Below are positions 16,713 through 28,142 of a DNA stretch of 64,000 bases, piece by piece. Origin of the DNA: Shinella sp. H4-D48 (GTDB lineage: Bacteria; Pseudomonadota; Alphaproteobacteria; Rhizobiales; Rhizobiaceae). The DNA lies in NCBI RefSeq assembly GCF_022637395.1, contig NZ_CP093337.1, forward strand, positions 62,001 through 126,000. The letters run 5' to 3'. The number at the start of each line of letters is the position of its first letter. Position 1 is the stretch's first letter. The position numbers were made by a program, and so were the translations under genes. Under the pieces are notes generated by a model. That model was not told where the DNA came from. It saw nothing but the letters and a program-made list of their open reading frames with translations, and searched no databases.

Positions 16713-18035
16713 TTACTGCTTCAGCTCGGCCTTTTCCGGATTTGCCGGGAAGGACGGGTCGGACTTCTGGCCACGCAGCAGTTCGAGTGCGTATTGAAGC
16801 TGAACGTCGTCCTTGGCTTCCGGCGGCACATAGGCGGAGGAGCCGGAGCCCGCTTCCGTCTCGCTCTGGCCCTGGATATGGCCGCGCAGGCTGGATTCGG
16901 CCGCGTTCTCGATCTTACCCTGCAACTCGGGCGGCAGCGGCTGCTCGACGGTGATGTCGGGCGTGATGCCCGTGCCCTGGATCGATTTGCCCGACGGCGT
17001 GTAGTAGAGCGCGGTCGTCAGACGCAACGCACCGGCTTCGCCCATCGGGATGATGGTCTGGACCGAGCCCTTGCCGAACGAACGCGTGCCGAGGACGGTT
17101 GCGCGGCGCAGGTCCTGCAGCGCGCCGGCGACGATTTCGGAAGCCGAGGCCGAGCCGCCGTTGATCAGCACGACGACCGGCTTGCCATCGGTGATGTCGC
17201 CCGGGGTCGCATTGAAGCGGCGGGTCTCGTCATCGTTACGGCCGCGCGTCGAAACGACCTCGCCGCGCTCCAGGAAGGCGTCGGAGACGTTGATCGCCTG
17301 ATCGAGCAGGCCGCCCGGGTTGAGGCGCAGGTCGAGCACGTAACCCTTCAGCTTGTCGGCCGGAACCTCTTCCTTGATCTTGGTGATCGCGGCTTCGAGA
17401 TCGTCATAGGTCTTCTCGGTGAAGGAGATGACGCGCAGATAGCCGACATTGTCCTCGACACGCGACTTGACGGCCCTGACAGCGATGATGTCGCGCTTGA
17501 TCGTCAGTTCGATCGGCTTGTCGGCGCCCTTGCGGATCAGCGTGAGCTTGATCGGCGTGTTGACCGCGCCGCGCATCTTCTCGACCGCTTCCTCGAGCTT
17601 GAGGCCGCGCACGTCCTGTCCGTCGATCTTGGAAATGAAGTCGCCGGCCAGAACGCCCGCACGCGAAGCCGGTGTGTCGTCGATCGGCGTGATGACCTTG
17701 ACGAGTTCGTCCTCCATCGTGACCTCGATACCAAGGCCGCCGAATTCACCCTTGGTCTGGGTGCGCATGTCCTCGGCATCCTTGGCATTCATGTAGGACG
17801 AATGCGGGTCGAGCGAGGTCAGCATGCCATTGATGGCATTTTCGATGAGCTGGTCTTCCTTCGGCGGCGTCACATACTGGGCGCGCACGCGTTCGAAGAC
17901 ATCCCCGAAAATGGAAAGCTCGCGATAGGTTGACGAGCCGGCGGCTTCCGCGGGCAGCGTAACCGTGTTGATGACGCTCATGGCCGTGGCACCCATGAGT
18001 GCACCGACGATAACAAGTGAAGCCCTACGTATCAT
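16713..18035 (-). CDS. ctpA: S41-family C-terminal processing peptidase
   Basis: Periplasmic, membrane-tethered serine protease of the CtpA/Prc family, 440 residues. The order is a signal-anchor (about residues 5-30), an N-terminal region, a PDZ domain (about residues 90-170, with GEFGGLGIEVTMED and SRAGVLAGDFISKIDGQDV), and the S41 catalytic core. The nucleophile serine is in LINGGSASASEIVAGAL and the general-base lysine in RSFGKGSVQT. The start at 18035 (MIRRASLVIVGAL) puts the hydrophobic anchor at the N-terminus. It overlaps the end of the envC-like gene by 11 bases, indicating coupling between the protease and the murein hydrolase regulator. Confidence 0.92.
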   Translation of the reverse strand: MIRRASLVIVGALMGATAMSVINTVTLPAEAAGSSTYRELSIFGDVFERVRAQYVTPPKEDQLIENAINGMLTSLDPHSSYMNAKDAEDMRTQTKGEFGGLGIEVTMEDELVKVITPIDDTPASRAGVLAGDFISKIDGQDVRGLKLEEAVEKMRGAVNTPIKLTLIRKGADKPIELTIKRDIIAVRAVKSRVEDNVGYLRVISFTEKTYDDLEAAITKIKEEVPADKLKGYVLDLRLNPGGLLDQAINVSDAFLERGEVVSTRGRNDDETRRFNATPGDITDGKPVVVLINGGSASASEIVAGALQDLRRATVLGTRSFGKGSVQTIIPMGEAGALRLTTALYYTPSGKSIQGTGITPDITVEQPLPPELQGKIENAAESSLRGHIQGQSETEAGSGSSAYVPPEAKDDVQLQYALELLRGQKSDPSFPANPEKAELKQ

Positions 18036-19455
18036 TGCGTGCCTTTCCAGAAATTTTGGCGGACCACCACGGCCGGGAATCAACCGGTTTTCCGTTCTTT
18101 CGAAATTCAATGTAAAGTGTCGGCTTGTCCGTTTCCAGCGTCAAAGCGTTCACACTTGCGATCCTCTTTTCGCCCATCACGGCGAGCGGCTCTCCAGCCA
18201 CGACGAACTGACCTTCGCGCACGTTCACCTTGTCCATGCCGGACAGGACGAGGTGGTAGCCCTCCCCCGCGTTCAGAATGATCATGCGTCCGTAACTGCG
18301 AAACGTTCCGGCAAAGACGATCCATCCGTCGGCAGGGGCTGTGACGAGCGCGCCGGGATTGGTGGCGAGCGTCAGTCCCTGGGAATCGTGGCCGGTTCCG
18401 TCTGCGTCGCCGAACTGGCGCAGCGGGTCGCCTGCCACGGGATAATCGAGTTTTGCCTGCAACTGCGAGAATTCATATGCGGGAGCAATGCGGTTTTTGT
18501 CGGGCACGCTGTCGCGCGCCAGCGCCCTCGCCTTCTCGCGTTCGGCCTCGCTCTGGCCGCGCCGTTCTTCTTCCTTGGCGCGGGCGAGTGCGGCGGCGTC
18601 ACGCACCGAACCGATCTCCTTCTCCAGGCTTCCGATCAGGCCCTCCAGGCTTGTTGCGCGGCCGGCGAGTTCCTCCGCGCGCCGCCGTTCGGCGGCAAGG
18701 GTGCGGCTGCTCGTTTCCGTCAGGGCCTCGTTCTGGGCGACCAGCAATTCCGAGCGCTTCTCCTCGTCCAGGCGGATCTGCATGGCGTCGGTCAGCTCGG
18801 TCTTTTCGCGATCGATGTCGCTCTTGATGTCCATCAGCGCGGCCAGATCGTCGATCAGCGCATCGGTTTCCTTGCGGATACCGGGCACGACGGCGCCGAG
18901 CAGGATGGCGCTGCGCACCGAGCCCAGCGCGTCGTCGGGCGTTACCAGCAGGGCGGGCGGAGGATTGCGGCCCATGCGCTGAAGGGCGGCGAGCACCTCG
19001 GCCAGTACGCCGCGCCGCTCGTGCAGCGAGGCGCGCACGCCCGCTTCCTGCTCGCGCATGCCTTCCAGACGCTTTTCGCCGGCGAGAATCTTTTCTTCCA
19101 TCTGCTTGCGCAGGGCGGCGGACTGGACGATGGCGTCGCGCAGCGTCTGGCGGGACTTGTCGAGCCGGGCAATTTCCGCCTCCAGCTCTTTCGTCTTCTC
19201 CTCGGAAACGCTGATGGATTGGGAGAGCGATTCGAGTTCCCGGCGCGTGCTGTCGCGGCGAAGGGCAAGGGCTGCGGCGGGATCCGCCTCGACACGGGGC
19301 AGCGAACCGGTCTTTTCGGTCGTGACCACCGTTTCGTCGGGTTCAGCGAAGACAGGATGGGTTAGTGCGGCCACGAAGAGCGCGGCCGACAGCATTGCCG
19401 GCCGCAACAGGCGGCTGACACCTTCACCGGAATGGGCTGTGCCGGTTTTCCTCAT
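18025..19455 (-). CDS. EnvC-like murein hydrolase activator (degenerate M23 domain)
   Basis: A 476-residue periplasmic protein. It has a signal peptide (hydrophobic stretch LLRPAMLSAALFVAALTHPVFA), a long coiled coil (about residues 60-300, heptad-like E/L/R/K-rich), and a C-terminal LytM/M23 domain. In the M23 domain the usual H-xxx-D and H-x-H zinc ligands are not intact: the positions read GTGHDSQGLTL and GYHLVLSGMD. So it is probably a non-catalytic activator of amidases, as EnvC is for AmiA/AmiB in cell division. The ATG at 19455 has GGAAG upstream and was preferred over a TTG at 19509. It lies directly upstream of and overlaps ctpA. Confidence 0.87.
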   Translation of the reverse strand: MRKTGTAHSGEGVSRLLRPAMLSAALFVAALTHPVFAEPDETVVTTEKTGSLPRVEADPAAALALRRDSTRRELESLSQSISVSEEKTKELEAEIARLDKSRQTLRDAIVQSAALRKQMEEKILAGEKRLEGMREQEAGVRASLHERRGVLAEVLAALQRMGRNPPPALLVTPDDALGSVRSAILLGAVVPGIRKETDALIDDLAALMDIKSDIDREKTELTDAMQIRLDEEKRSELLVAQNEALTETSSRTLAAERRRAEELAGRATSLEGLIGSLEKEIGSVRDAAALARAKEEERRGQSEAEREKARALARDSVPDKNRIAPAYEFSQLQAKLDYPVAGDPLRQFGDADGTGHDSQGLTLATNPGALVTAPADGWIVFAGTFRSYGRMIILNAGEGYHLVLSGMDKVNVREGQFVVAGEPLAVMGEKRIASVNALTLETDKPTLYIEFRKNGKPVDSRPWWSAKISGKARNDT

Positions 19456-19577
19456 CGTCTTCCGAACATCCGTTCCCTTCGCTCTATGCTGATTTGCGGA
19501 CTTCGCCAAGAAAGAGCGCCAAAAATAGGGCTGGCGTCAGAGTGCACGCTCAGGCTTGCGCGGCCATGGCGCGCGTG

Positions 19578-20060
19578 TCAGCTGCGGTGATAGGGGTGGC
19601 CCGAGAGAATGGTGACGGCTCGGTAGAGCTGTTCGGCCAAAAGGATACGCACGAGTTGGTGCGGCCAGGTCATCTTGCCGAGGCAGAGCGTGGCATCCGC
19701 GCGGTCGTAGAGGGCGGGATCGAGCCCATCGGCGCCGCCGATCGCAATCATCAGCTCGCGTTTTCCGGCATCGCGGAAGCCGCCGAGAAGATTGGCGAAG
19801 CCAGGAGAATCGAGCGACTTGCCGCGCTCGTCGAGCAGGATCAGCACGGCGCTGTCGGGGAGCGCCTTCTCCAGCATGGCCGCTTCCTCGCGCTTGCGCG
19901 TATCGGCGTTGCCGGCGCGGCTTTCGCCGACCTCCGTCATCTTGCCGAGTTCGAGGCCGATGGCGGGACCGGCCTTGGCGAAACGGTCGATATAGCGGGC
20001 CGCAAGATCCTTCTCAGGGCCGGCCTTGAGCCGTCCAACCGCAAAAAGTCCCACCCGCAT
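19578..20060 (-). CDS. rlmH: 23S rRNA (pseudouridine-1915-N3)-methyltransferase
   Basis: SPOUT-class methyltransferase that modifies pseudouridine 1915 in helix 69 of 23S rRNA on assembled 70S ribosomes. The 160-residue product starts MRVGLFAVGRLKAGPEKDL. It has the knotted C-terminal SAM-binding region LILLDERGKSLDSPGFAN, FAIGGADGLDP-like (here MIAIGGADGLDPALYDRA) and KMTWPHQLVRILLAEQLYRA, all family signatures. It is next to rsfS and nadD, as in most Proteobacteria. Confidence 0.95.
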   Translation of the reverse strand: MRVGLFAVGRLKAGPEKDLAARYIDRFAKAGPAIGLELGKMTEVGESRAGNADTRKREEAAMLEKALPDSAVLILLDERGKSLDSPGFANLLGGFRDAGKRELMIAIGGADGLDPALYDRADATLCLGKMTWPHQLVRILLAEQLYRAVTILSGHPYHRS

Positions 20061-20196
20061 CGCCTAAGCCCTGTCCGTTTGTCGTGGCGCGGCGATCTCG
20101 GCGCACGCACCCCTTATCCTCGCCGGACAGGTGCCCGGCGTTTTGTCAAAGCGCAGCTCCTCACGCAAACCCGCGTCGCGGTCTTGCCGGATCCGC

Positions 20197-20601
20197 TCAG
20201 TGAACCGTGCCGTCCTCGATTTCGGGAGCCGCCCACATCCTTTCGATGTTGTAGAACTCCCGGATCTCCGGCCGGAACACATGGATGATGATATCGCCCG
20301 TGTCGATCAGCACCCAGTCGCCGGCTTCAAGGCCCTCGACGCGGGCATTGCCCAGGCCTTCGTCCTTGAGATCGGAGATGAGGTGATCGGCAATCGCCAT
20401 CACATGACGGTTCGAGCGTCCGGACACGACCACCATGTAGTCGCCCAGCACCGATTTCCCGGCAATGTTGATGGAGACGATATCTTCTGCTTTCGAGTCC
20501 TCGAGGCTGGCGAGGACCAGTTGAAGGGCACGGTCGGCTGCATCGTCGCTGCGTCCCGCGCTCTTGGAGAAAACGCCGTAGACGTTCCCCTTTGCGTGCA
20601 C
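20197..20601 (-). CDS. rsfS: Ribosomal silencing factor
   Basis: Binds ribosomal protein uL14 and blocks subunit joining, reducing translation in starvation. The family core is clear: KAEDIVSINIAGKSVLGDYMVVVSGRSNRHVMAIAD and EGLEAGDWVLIDTGDIIIHVFRPEIREFYNIERMW. The start is uncertain. GTG 20601 gives 134 residues. The family N-terminus (TTVHAKG) may begin three codons earlier at a CTG (20610) that is better placed behind AAAGGA. The longest frame begins with TTG at 20688. Confidence 0.9.
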   Translation of the reverse strand: MHAKGNVYGVFSKSAGRSDDAADRALQLVLASLEDSKAEDIVSINIAGKSVLGDYMVVVSGRSNRHVMAIADHLISDLKDEGLGNARVEGLEAGDWVLIDTGDIIIHVFRPEIREFYNIERMWAAPEIEDGTVH

Positions 20602-20708
20602 TGTTGTCAGGTTCGTTCCTTTCTGGATCAGAACAGCACGTCCCGTATCGGCAAAAGCGCGCCGATACCTACCGAATGTAGGCACCAATGGGTACCAGTT
20701 TCAAGACG

Positions 20709-21353
20709 TCACTTCTGAGGGATGGTTTTATCTAGGTCCGTGCGCGTGCGCAGGGCCGTGGAACTGAGCGCCGAGCGCGGCCCGTGAATGAAGGTCCAGG
20801 CGGGTGCGCGCCGCCCCGGCAGGGTCATGGCGTCTTCCTCGTCGACGCGGGCATAGTCGAAGGTCTTGGCCATGCGCGAGGAGAGATAGGCGAGGGTCGA
20901 GCCCGGCCGGTCGATAACGGCGATGGGGAAGGTGCAGGCGATCTTCTGCCAGTTCTGCCATTTGTGGAACGTCGCCAGATTGTCAGCGCCCATGATCCAG
21001 ACGAAGTTCACACCACGGTTCAGCGCCTGCACGCGCTCCAGCGTTTTGGCGGTATAGCTCTGGCCGAGCCGTTTCTCGAAGGCCGTCACCTTTATGCGCG
21101 GTCCGGGCGCGATGGCCTCGCTCATGCGGATGCGTTCTGCGAGCGGTGCGAGCTGCTTGTGGTCCTTGAGCGGGTTGCCGGGCGTCACCATCCACCAGAG
21201 CTGGTCGAGCCCAAGGCGGCGCAGCGCCGTTTCGGCCACGAGAGCATGGCCCTGGTGCGGCGGATTGAACGAGCCGCCGAACAGGCCGACCGCCATGCCT
21301 TTCTCGACATGGGGCATTCTCAGATAGCGCTCTTCGACCCTGTCCGACGTCAC
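20709..21353 (-). CDS. nadD: Nicotinate-nucleotide adenylyltransferase
   Basis: Transfers AMP from ATP to nicotinate mononucleotide, the penultimate step of NAD synthesis. The nucleotidyltransferase motif FGGSFNPPHQGH and the C-terminal SALSSTALRTR motif are both present. Also seen are WWMVTPGNPLKDHKQLAPLAERI and FVWIMGADNLATFHKW. I place the start at GTG 21353, one base after the proA stop; this gives 214 residues and the N-terminal extension (VTSDRVEERYLRMPHVEKG) seen in rhizobial homologues. ATG 21317 is the alternative. It lies in the proB-proA-nadD-rsfS-rlmH run. Confidence 0.93.
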   Translation of the reverse strand: MTSDRVEERYLRMPHVEKGMAVGLFGGSFNPPHQGHALVAETALRRLGLDQLWWMVTPGNPLKDHKQLAPLAERIRMSEAIAPGPRIKVTAFEKRLGQSYTAKTLERVQALNRGVNFVWIMGADNLATFHKWQNWQKIACTFPIAVIDRPGSTLAYLSSRMAKTFDYARVDEEDAMTLPGRRAPAWTFIHGPRSALSSTALRTRTDLDKTIPQK

Positions 21354-21354
21354 C

Positions 21355-22632
21355 TCAGGGCCGCACCTGTCCGGTGCCGCGCACTCGGTACTTGAAGGAG
21401 GTGAGCTGCTCGACACCGACGGGGCCGCGCGCATGCATCTTGCCCGTGGCGATGCCGATCTCGCCGCCCATGCCGAATTCTCCGCCATCGGCGAACTGCG
21501 TGGAAGCATTATGCACGAGGATCGCCGAATCGATCTCGTTAAAGAAGCGTGCGACGACGTCGGGGTCTTCGGCGATGACGGCTTCCGTATGGGCAGACGA
21601 CCATCGGTTGATATGGTCGATGGCGCCCGAGATACCGTCTACCAGCGAAACAGCGATGATCGCGTCGAGATATTCGGTCGACCAGTCCGCGTCGGTTGCC
21701 GGTACAAGATCGGGAATGCGGGCGCGGATCTCGTCCGTGGCGCGGACTTCGCAGCCGGCGGCCAGCAGGCCCTCGACAAGCGGCGCAAGATGGGTATCGG
21801 CGACGGCGCGGTCGACCAGCAGCGTTTCGGCAGCGCCGCAGATGCCTGTACGGCGCATCTTGGCGTTGACGACGATTTTCTTCGCCATCTCCAGATCGGC
21901 CGACCTGTCGACATAGATGTGGCAGAGTCCTTCGAGATGAGCGAAGACGGGCACGCGGGCCTCGCTCTGCACGCGCGCGACGAGGCTCTTGCCGCCGCGC
22001 GGCACGATGACGTCGATGGCGCCGCCGAGGCCCGAAAGCATGGCGCCGACGGCTGCGCGATCCGTGACCGGCACGTACTGGATGGCATGCTCCGGCAGGC
22101 CGGCGGCCTTGAGGCCGGCCACCAGGCAGGAATGGATAGCCTGCGATGAATTCACGCTGTCCGACCCGCCGCGCAGGATCACCGCATTGCCGGCTTTCAG
22201 GCACAGCGCGCCGGCATCGGCCGTCACGTTCGGGCGGCTCTCGTAGATCACGCCGATGACGCCGAGCGGCGTACGCACGCGTTCTATATGCAGGCCATTC
22301 GGGCGGTCCCATTCCGCAATGACGTCGCCCACCGGATCCTTGAGGCCGGCGATATCGCGGATGGCAGAGGCGATTCCCTCGATGCGCTCAGGCGTCAATG
22401 TCAGCCGGTCGAGGAAGGATGCGGCGACGCCGCTTTCCTTCGCATTGGCAAGGTCGAGCGCATTGGCGGCGAGGATCGCGTCGCTGTTTGCCAGGATTTC
22501 GGCGGCCATGGCCTCGAGCGCGCGGTTCTTCTGTTCCGCGCTGGCGATGGAAAGCGGACGGGCGGCGGCGCGGGCGTTGCGGCCGATCGTGTCCATCAGC
22601 GCATCGATATCGGTCTTGACCTGATCAAGCAT
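21355..22632 (-). CDS. proA: Glutamate-5-semialdehyde dehydrogenase (gamma-glutamyl phosphate reductase)
   Basis: NADPH-dependent reduction of gamma-glutamyl phosphate, second step of proline biosynthesis. The 425-residue product has the catalytic cysteine in [15 protein letters not shown], the NADP region [31 protein letters not shown], and a typical N-terminus. It overlaps the end of proB by eight bases, consistent with co-translation of the two interacting enzymes. Confidence 0.96.
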   Translation of the reverse strand: MLDQVKTDIDALMDTIGRNARAAARPLSIASAEQKNRALEAMAAEILANSDAILAANALDLANAKESGVAASFLDRLTLTPERIEGIASAIRDIAGLKDPVGDVIAEWDRPNGLHIERVRTPLGVIGVIYESRPNVTADAGALCLKAGNAVILRGGSDSVNSSQAIHSCLVAGLKAAGLPEHAIQYVPVTDRAAVGAMLSGLGGAIDVIVPRGGKSLVARVQSEARVPVFAHLEGLCHIYVDRSADLEMAKKIVVNAKMRRTGICGAAETLLVDRAVADTHLAPLVEGLLAAGCEVRATDEIRARIPDLVPATDADWSTEYLDAIIAVSLVDGISGAIDHINRWSSAHTEAVIAEDPDVVARFFNEIDSAILVHNASTQFADGGEFGMGGEIGIATGKMHARGPVGVEQLTSFKYRVRGTGQVRP

Positions 22633-23797
22633 GGCTCAAATCCTTCCCTGTCTCGGCGGCGGCCGGCGCGGCAAGGCCGGTCACAACGAGATCGTCCCGG
22701 TGCACCATGGCGGTGCGGCCGGCATAGCCCAGAATGGCGGCGATATCCGCCGATTTCTTGCCGACGATCAGCCGCGCCTCGTCGGCATCGTAGCCCGCGA
22801 GGCCGCGGGCGATCTCGCGACCGTTCGTCCCGTAGATCGAAACCGTATCGCCGCGCGAAAACGAACCCCACACGCCGCGCACACCGGCGGGCAGCAGGCT
22901 TTTGCCGGCACTCAGCGCGGTTTCGGCACCCGCATCGATCTCAAGCCGGCCAGCCGGCTGCAACTGCCCGGCAATCCAGGTTTTCCGTGCGGTGACGGGC
23001 GAACCCGACGGCGCAAACCATGAGGACCGCGCACCGTCCTCGATGGCGCGCAGCGGATGGTCGACCTTGCCCGACGCGATGATCATGGCGCAGCCTGCGC
23101 CCGTCGCAATCTTGCCGGCGTCGATCTTGGTGCGCATTCCGCCGCGCGACAGTTCCGAGGCCGCGCCACCGGCCATCGCCTCGATTTCGGGCGTGATGGC
23201 AGGGATCGTCTCGAGGAAACGCGCGTCTGGATCGAGATGCGGAGGCGCCGTATAGAGCCCGTCGATGTCCGACAGCAGCACCAGCAGGTCGGCGCCCGCC
23301 ATGGTGGCGACGCGCGCGGCCAGCCGGTCGTTGTCACCATAGCGGATTTCCGTCGTGGCGACCGTGTCGTTCTCATTGATGATCGGCACGGCACCCAGTT
23401 TCAGGAGCTGGTTGATCGTCGCGCGCGCATTGAGATAGCGGCGGCGCTCCTCGGTATCGCCGAGCGTCAACAGGATCTGGCCGGCGACGATATCGTCGGC
23501 CGACAGGCTTTGCGACCATGCGCGGGCCAGCGCGATCTGGCCCACGGCGGCGGCGGCCTGGCTTTCCTCCAGCTTCAGGGCGCCGGCCGGCACTTTCAGC
23601 ACGGAGCGGCCGAGCGCGATGGCGCCGGAGGAGACGACGAGAACCTCGGTGCCGCCGGACTTGAGCGCGGCGATATCCGCGCACATCGCATCGAGCCAGG
23701 CCTTCTTGAGGCCGCTCGCGCGGTCGACAAGCAGCGCCGAGCCGATCTTGATCACAATCCGGCGGTACTTCCCGAGCGGTTTGCGGTTTCTGGTCAT
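22625..23797 (-). CDS. proB: Glutamate 5-kinase
   Basis: Phosphorylates glutamate at the gamma-carboxyl, first and feedback-inhibited step of proline synthesis. The 390-residue product has an amino-acid kinase domain ([59 protein letters not shown]) and a C-terminal PUA domain (about residues 290-375). The start at 23797 ([19 protein letters not shown]) falls one base after the obgE stop. The upstream in-frame ATG at 23818 would overlap obgE. It is in one operon with obgE and proA. Confidence 0.95.
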   Translation of the reverse strand: MTRNRKPLGKYRRIVIKIGSALLVDRASGLKKAWLDAMCADIAALKSGGTEVLVVSSGAIALGRSVLKVPAGALKLEESQAAAAVGQIALARAWSQSLSADDIVAGQILLTLGDTEERRRYLNARATINQLLKLGAVPIINENDTVATTEIRYGDNDRLAARVATMAGADLLVLLSDIDGLYTAPPHLDPDARFLETIPAITPEIEAMAGGAASELSRGGMRTKIDAGKIATGAGCAMIIASGKVDHPLRAIEDGARSSWFAPSGSPVTARKTWIAGQLQPAGRLEIDAGAETALSAGKSLLPAGVRGVWGSFSRGDTVSIYGTNGREIARGLAGYDADEARLIVGKKSADIAAILGYAGRTAMVHRDDLVVTGLAAPAAAETGKDLSHA

Positions 23798-23798
23798 C

Positions 23799-25754
<1,956 letters not shown>

Positions 25755-25755
<1 letters not shown>

Positions 25756-25782
25756 ACCGGGGCGGATCGCTCCGCCCCGGTC
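25755..25782. terminator. Hairpin between convergent EEP and GNAT genes
   Basis: Perfect twelve-base-pair stem GACCGGGGCGGA / TCCGCCCCGGTC with a TCGC loop, beginning at the last base of the EEP stop codon. It lacks a T-run but is well placed to end both convergent transcripts. Confidence 0.7.
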
Positions 25783-25786
25783 GATG

Positions 25787-26377
25787 TCAGTGCCGCGGTG
25801 AGGCCGGGCGAAAATCGCCCGGCGCCAGTACGGTCTCGAGATGCGGCACCATGGCGGCGCGCGCGACGCTGAAGACCTCGCTGCAGCCGGTGATGCGGAA
25901 TCCCGCCTTTTCCTGCACGCGAAGAGATGCGAGGTTGTCGGCGAAGATGCCGGAGTGGATTTCCGTGCCCGGCATGCGCATCAGGAAGCGGGAAATGGCC
26001 GCATGCACGGCCTCGCTCATATAGCCTCGCCGCCAGTAGAAGCGGTTCAGCCAATAGCCGATTTCCCAGCCGCTGGACCGCCTCTCGAACGAAACGCATC
26101 CAATATGCACGTCGTCGCCGGCGGTGATGGCGAAGGCCCAGCCGTCGTTGAGGTCCGTGGTCGCGACGGCAAGCCACTCGCTGGCGTCCTGGCGATCATA
26201 GGGGGCGGGAACCCGCGCCAGCATGCGCGAGACCTGGAAATCGGCAAGCGACTGGGCGATGGCGTCCGCATCGGACATGCGGTGCGGACGCAGCGTCAGA
26301 CGCGCCGTCGTGATGGTCGGGCAGGGGCCGGGACCGGTGATGCAGGCCCGTTCGACCGAGTTCTGCATGGCGTTCAT
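25787..26377 (-). CDS. GNAT-family N-acetyltransferase (RimJ/RimL-like)
   Basis: A 196-residue acetyl-CoA-dependent acetyltransferase of the RimJ/RimL-like group. It shows TARLTLRPHRMSDADAIAQ at the start of the domain, the segment GCVSFERRSSGWEIGYWLNRFYWRRGYMSEAVHAAI (acetyl-CoA pyrophosphate loop R-RGY-S-A), and DNLASLRVQEKAGFR near the C-terminus. The target is unknown. Its start overlaps the stop of the next GNAT gene (ATGA), and the two proteins resemble each other, suggesting an old tandem duplication. Confidence 0.87.
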   Translation of the reverse strand: MNAMQNSVERACITGPGPCPTITTARLTLRPHRMSDADAIAQSLADFQVSRMLARVPAPYDRQDASEWLAVATTDLNDGWAFAITAGDDVHIGCVSFERRSSGWEIGYWLNRFYWRRGYMSEAVHAAISRFLMRMPGTEIHSGIFADNLASLRVQEKAGFRITGCSEVFSVARAAMVPHLETVLAPGDFRPASPRH

Positions 26378-27006
26378 CGCATGCCCCCCCAGCTCTTCAG
26401 CGAAACCCAGGTCTTGCGGTCGAGCCTATACCATTCGACGGGAACCATGCCGCCGACGGCAAGGCTCTGTACCATGCCGGTCGCCTGGAACTGGAAGCCG
26501 CACTTCTGGATGACCCGCCGCGAGGGGATGTTCATGACCCGGCAGCGCGCATCGATCTGCTCGATATCGCGGGTGCGGAAGACCATGTCGATCAGCGCAT
26601 GGGCCGCTTCCGTGACATAGCCCTGGTTCCAGTAGGGCTCGCCCAGCCAGTAGCCCAGTTCGACCGTGCGTCCGTCCTCATGCGGCTCGATACCGCAGCA
26701 ACCGAGGAAGGCGCCGTTGTCGGCTTTCGTAATGGCATAGACGCACTTGCCAATCGCGCCGTCGCGCGTGCGTCGCACAAAATCGGCGGCATCCGCAACC
26801 GTGTAGGGGTGCGGCATGCGGGCGACCATGTTGGCGATATTGGCGTTGTTGGCGAGATGGGCAAGGGCGTCGATGTCGTCTTCGTGCGGAGCTCTCATGA
26901 CGAGCCGCGGCGACAGCAAGATCGGGCAATCGGTCCTCGACCGTTCAGGCCTTGGCCTTTCCTGGGGAGACCTTGATTGGTCTTCCCGCAACAATTCGGT
27001 TTGCAT
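26374..27006 (-). CDS. GNAT-family N-acetyltransferase (RimJ/RimL-like)
   Basis: A 210-residue relative of its downstream neighbour. It shows SPRLVMRAPHEDDIDALAHLANN, LGCCGIEPHEDGRTVELGYWLGEPYWNQGYVTEAAHALI and RVIQKCGFQF, which are the N-terminal strand, the acetyl-CoA loop and the C-terminal family motif. The first 25 residues (MQTELLREDQSRSPQERPRP) are polar and may be outside the fold. It lies upstream of and overlaps the other GNAT gene by four bases. A terminator separates it from rpmA, so the GNAT pair has its own promoter. The substrate is unknown; ribosomal protein N-termini are a family possibility only. Confidence 0.87.
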   Translation of the reverse strand: MQTELLREDQSRSPQERPRPERSRTDCPILLSPRLVMRAPHEDDIDALAHLANNANIANMVARMPHPYTVADAADFVRRTRDGAIGKCVYAITKADNGAFLGCCGIEPHEDGRTVELGYWLGEPYWNQGYVTEAAHALIDMVFRTRDIEQIDARCRVMNIPSRRVIQKCGFQFQATGMVQSLAVGGMVPVEWYRLDRKTWVSLKSWGGMR

Positions 27007-27025
27007 GTTCAGTCCTCCAGAACGA

Positions 27026-27062
27026 AAAAAGGGAGATAAGGTCTTGCCTCATCTCCCTTTTT
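27026..27062. terminator. Terminator of the rplU-rpmA operon
   Basis: Long stem AAAAAGGGAGATAAGG / CCTCATCTCCCTTTTT with one mismatch and a five-base loop, T-rich on both strands, between rpmA and the upstream GNAT gene. Confidence 0.88.
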
Positions 27063-27133
27063 CTTCTTCAGGCCTGAAACCTGTCGCGCCAGCCGGGTCG
27101 ATGAGACGCCGGCTGTTTTAGAGCGCTACCGGC

Positions 27134-27403
27134 TTATTCCGCTGCTTCCGCTTTCGGGGCCACAGACACGTAAACGCGACCGTTGGCCTTCGTACGGAAA
27201 TTCACATTGCCAGCCGTAAGAGCGAAGATCGTGTGATCCTTGCCGAGACCGACATTGGCACCGGGATGCCACTGCGTACCGCGCTGACGCACGATAATGT
27301 TGCCTGCGAGGACGGCTTCGCCGCCGAACTTCTTCACGCCAAGACGCTTGGACTCGGAATCGCGACCGTTGCGCGAGGAACCGCCAGCTTTTTTGTGTGC
27401 CAT
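27134..27403 (-). CDS. rpmA: 50S ribosomal protein L27 (bL27)
   Basis: 89 residues beginning [29 protein letters not shown], the universally conserved L27 N-terminus that reaches toward the peptidyl transferase centre. The stretch [26 protein letters not shown] is also invariant. It lies 25 bases downstream of rplU in the usual rplU-rpmA operon and ends before a strong terminator. Confidence 0.98.
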   Translation of the reverse strand: MAHKKAGGSSRNGRDSESKRLGVKKFGGEAVLAGNIIVRQRGTQWHPGANVGLGKDHTIFALTAGNVNFRTKANGRVYVSVAPKAEAAE

Positions 27404-27428
27404 GGGAGTTCTCCTTTACCTGTCCGGG

Positions 27429-27803
27429 TTATTCGGCTGCTGCAACGGTTTCGGCTTCAGACTTCTTGGAAGCCTTCTTTGCCTTGCCGCCGGCGGCTGC
27501 GATGTCGATGATACGGACAGTCGTGTTGTGCTGACGATGACCGCGCGAACGCTTCGAGTTCTGGCGACGACGCTTCTTGAAGGCGATGACCTTCTTGGCG
27601 CGGCCGTGCTCGACGACTTCTGCGGTAACGATCGCGCCTTCGACGAAGGGCGCACCGATCGTCGCATCGGCGCCGACGCCGACCATCAGCACTTCGGTGA
27701 ATTCGATCTTTGCACCAGCGTCGCCCGACAGCTTTTCGATTGTCAGAACGTCGTTGGCGGCCACGCGGTACTGCTTACCGCCGGTCTTGATGACTGCGAA
27801 CAT
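27429..27803 (-). CDS. rplU: 50S ribosomal protein L21 (bL21)
   Basis: 124 residues starting [25 protein letters not shown], with the L21 signature [28 protein letters not shown] near residues 70-100. An Ala/Lys/Glu-rich C-terminal tail (about 20 residues) extends beyond the E. coli length, as is common in alphaproteobacteria. The start at 27803 is the family start; a longer frame from 27818 adds MKGYK only. Confidence 0.97.
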   Translation of the reverse strand: MFAVIKTGGKQYRVAANDVLTIEKLSGDAGAKIEFTEVLMVGVGADATIGAPFVEGAIVTAEVVEHGRAKKVIAFKKRRRQNSKRSRGHRQHNTTVRIIDIAAAGGKAKKASKKSEAETVAAAE

Positions 27804-27999
27804 TTTGTATCCTTTCATGTTCGTGCCGGCTCTGCGCCCTGGGGCACGGCCGTCTTTTTATCAGTCGACAGGGATGGCGATGCATTGGCGCATCGCCGGC
27901 TCGGGTGGTTCCTGCAAGGTGCGGCGCCGAAAATTCAGGCCGCTCGGCACAAAGAACCAGTGTCGCGGCACAGGTAAGACCCATGCCACTGCACCTTGC

Positions 28000-28028
28000 G
28001 CAATAGGTGAGGCGCGGAAAACTGTCAA
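28000..28028 (-). promoter_or_regulatory. Probable promoter of rplU-rpmA
   Basis: On the minus strand TTGACA (28028-28023) and TATTGC (28005-28000) are separated by exactly 17 bases. This would give a leader of nearly 190 bases before rplU, long enough for autoregulatory structure, although I see no specific motif in it. The rest of the 339-base gap to the tRNA gene shows nothing else. Confidence 0.5.
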
Positions 28029-28142
28029 GGGAATTTCCGTCACCATGACAAATAGATGAACTTTCAACGCCCAAGCCCTCTTGCAAGCCCGCGCCACACC
28101 CGCTATGTACCGCCCGCGCCTCAAAGGTGCCGACCGACATCC

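Noticed and set aside
14910-17933. Long plus-strand frames opposite rppH, the deacetylase and ctpA
   Set aside because: All are antisense to well-supported genes and have no ribosome binding site or family resemblance.
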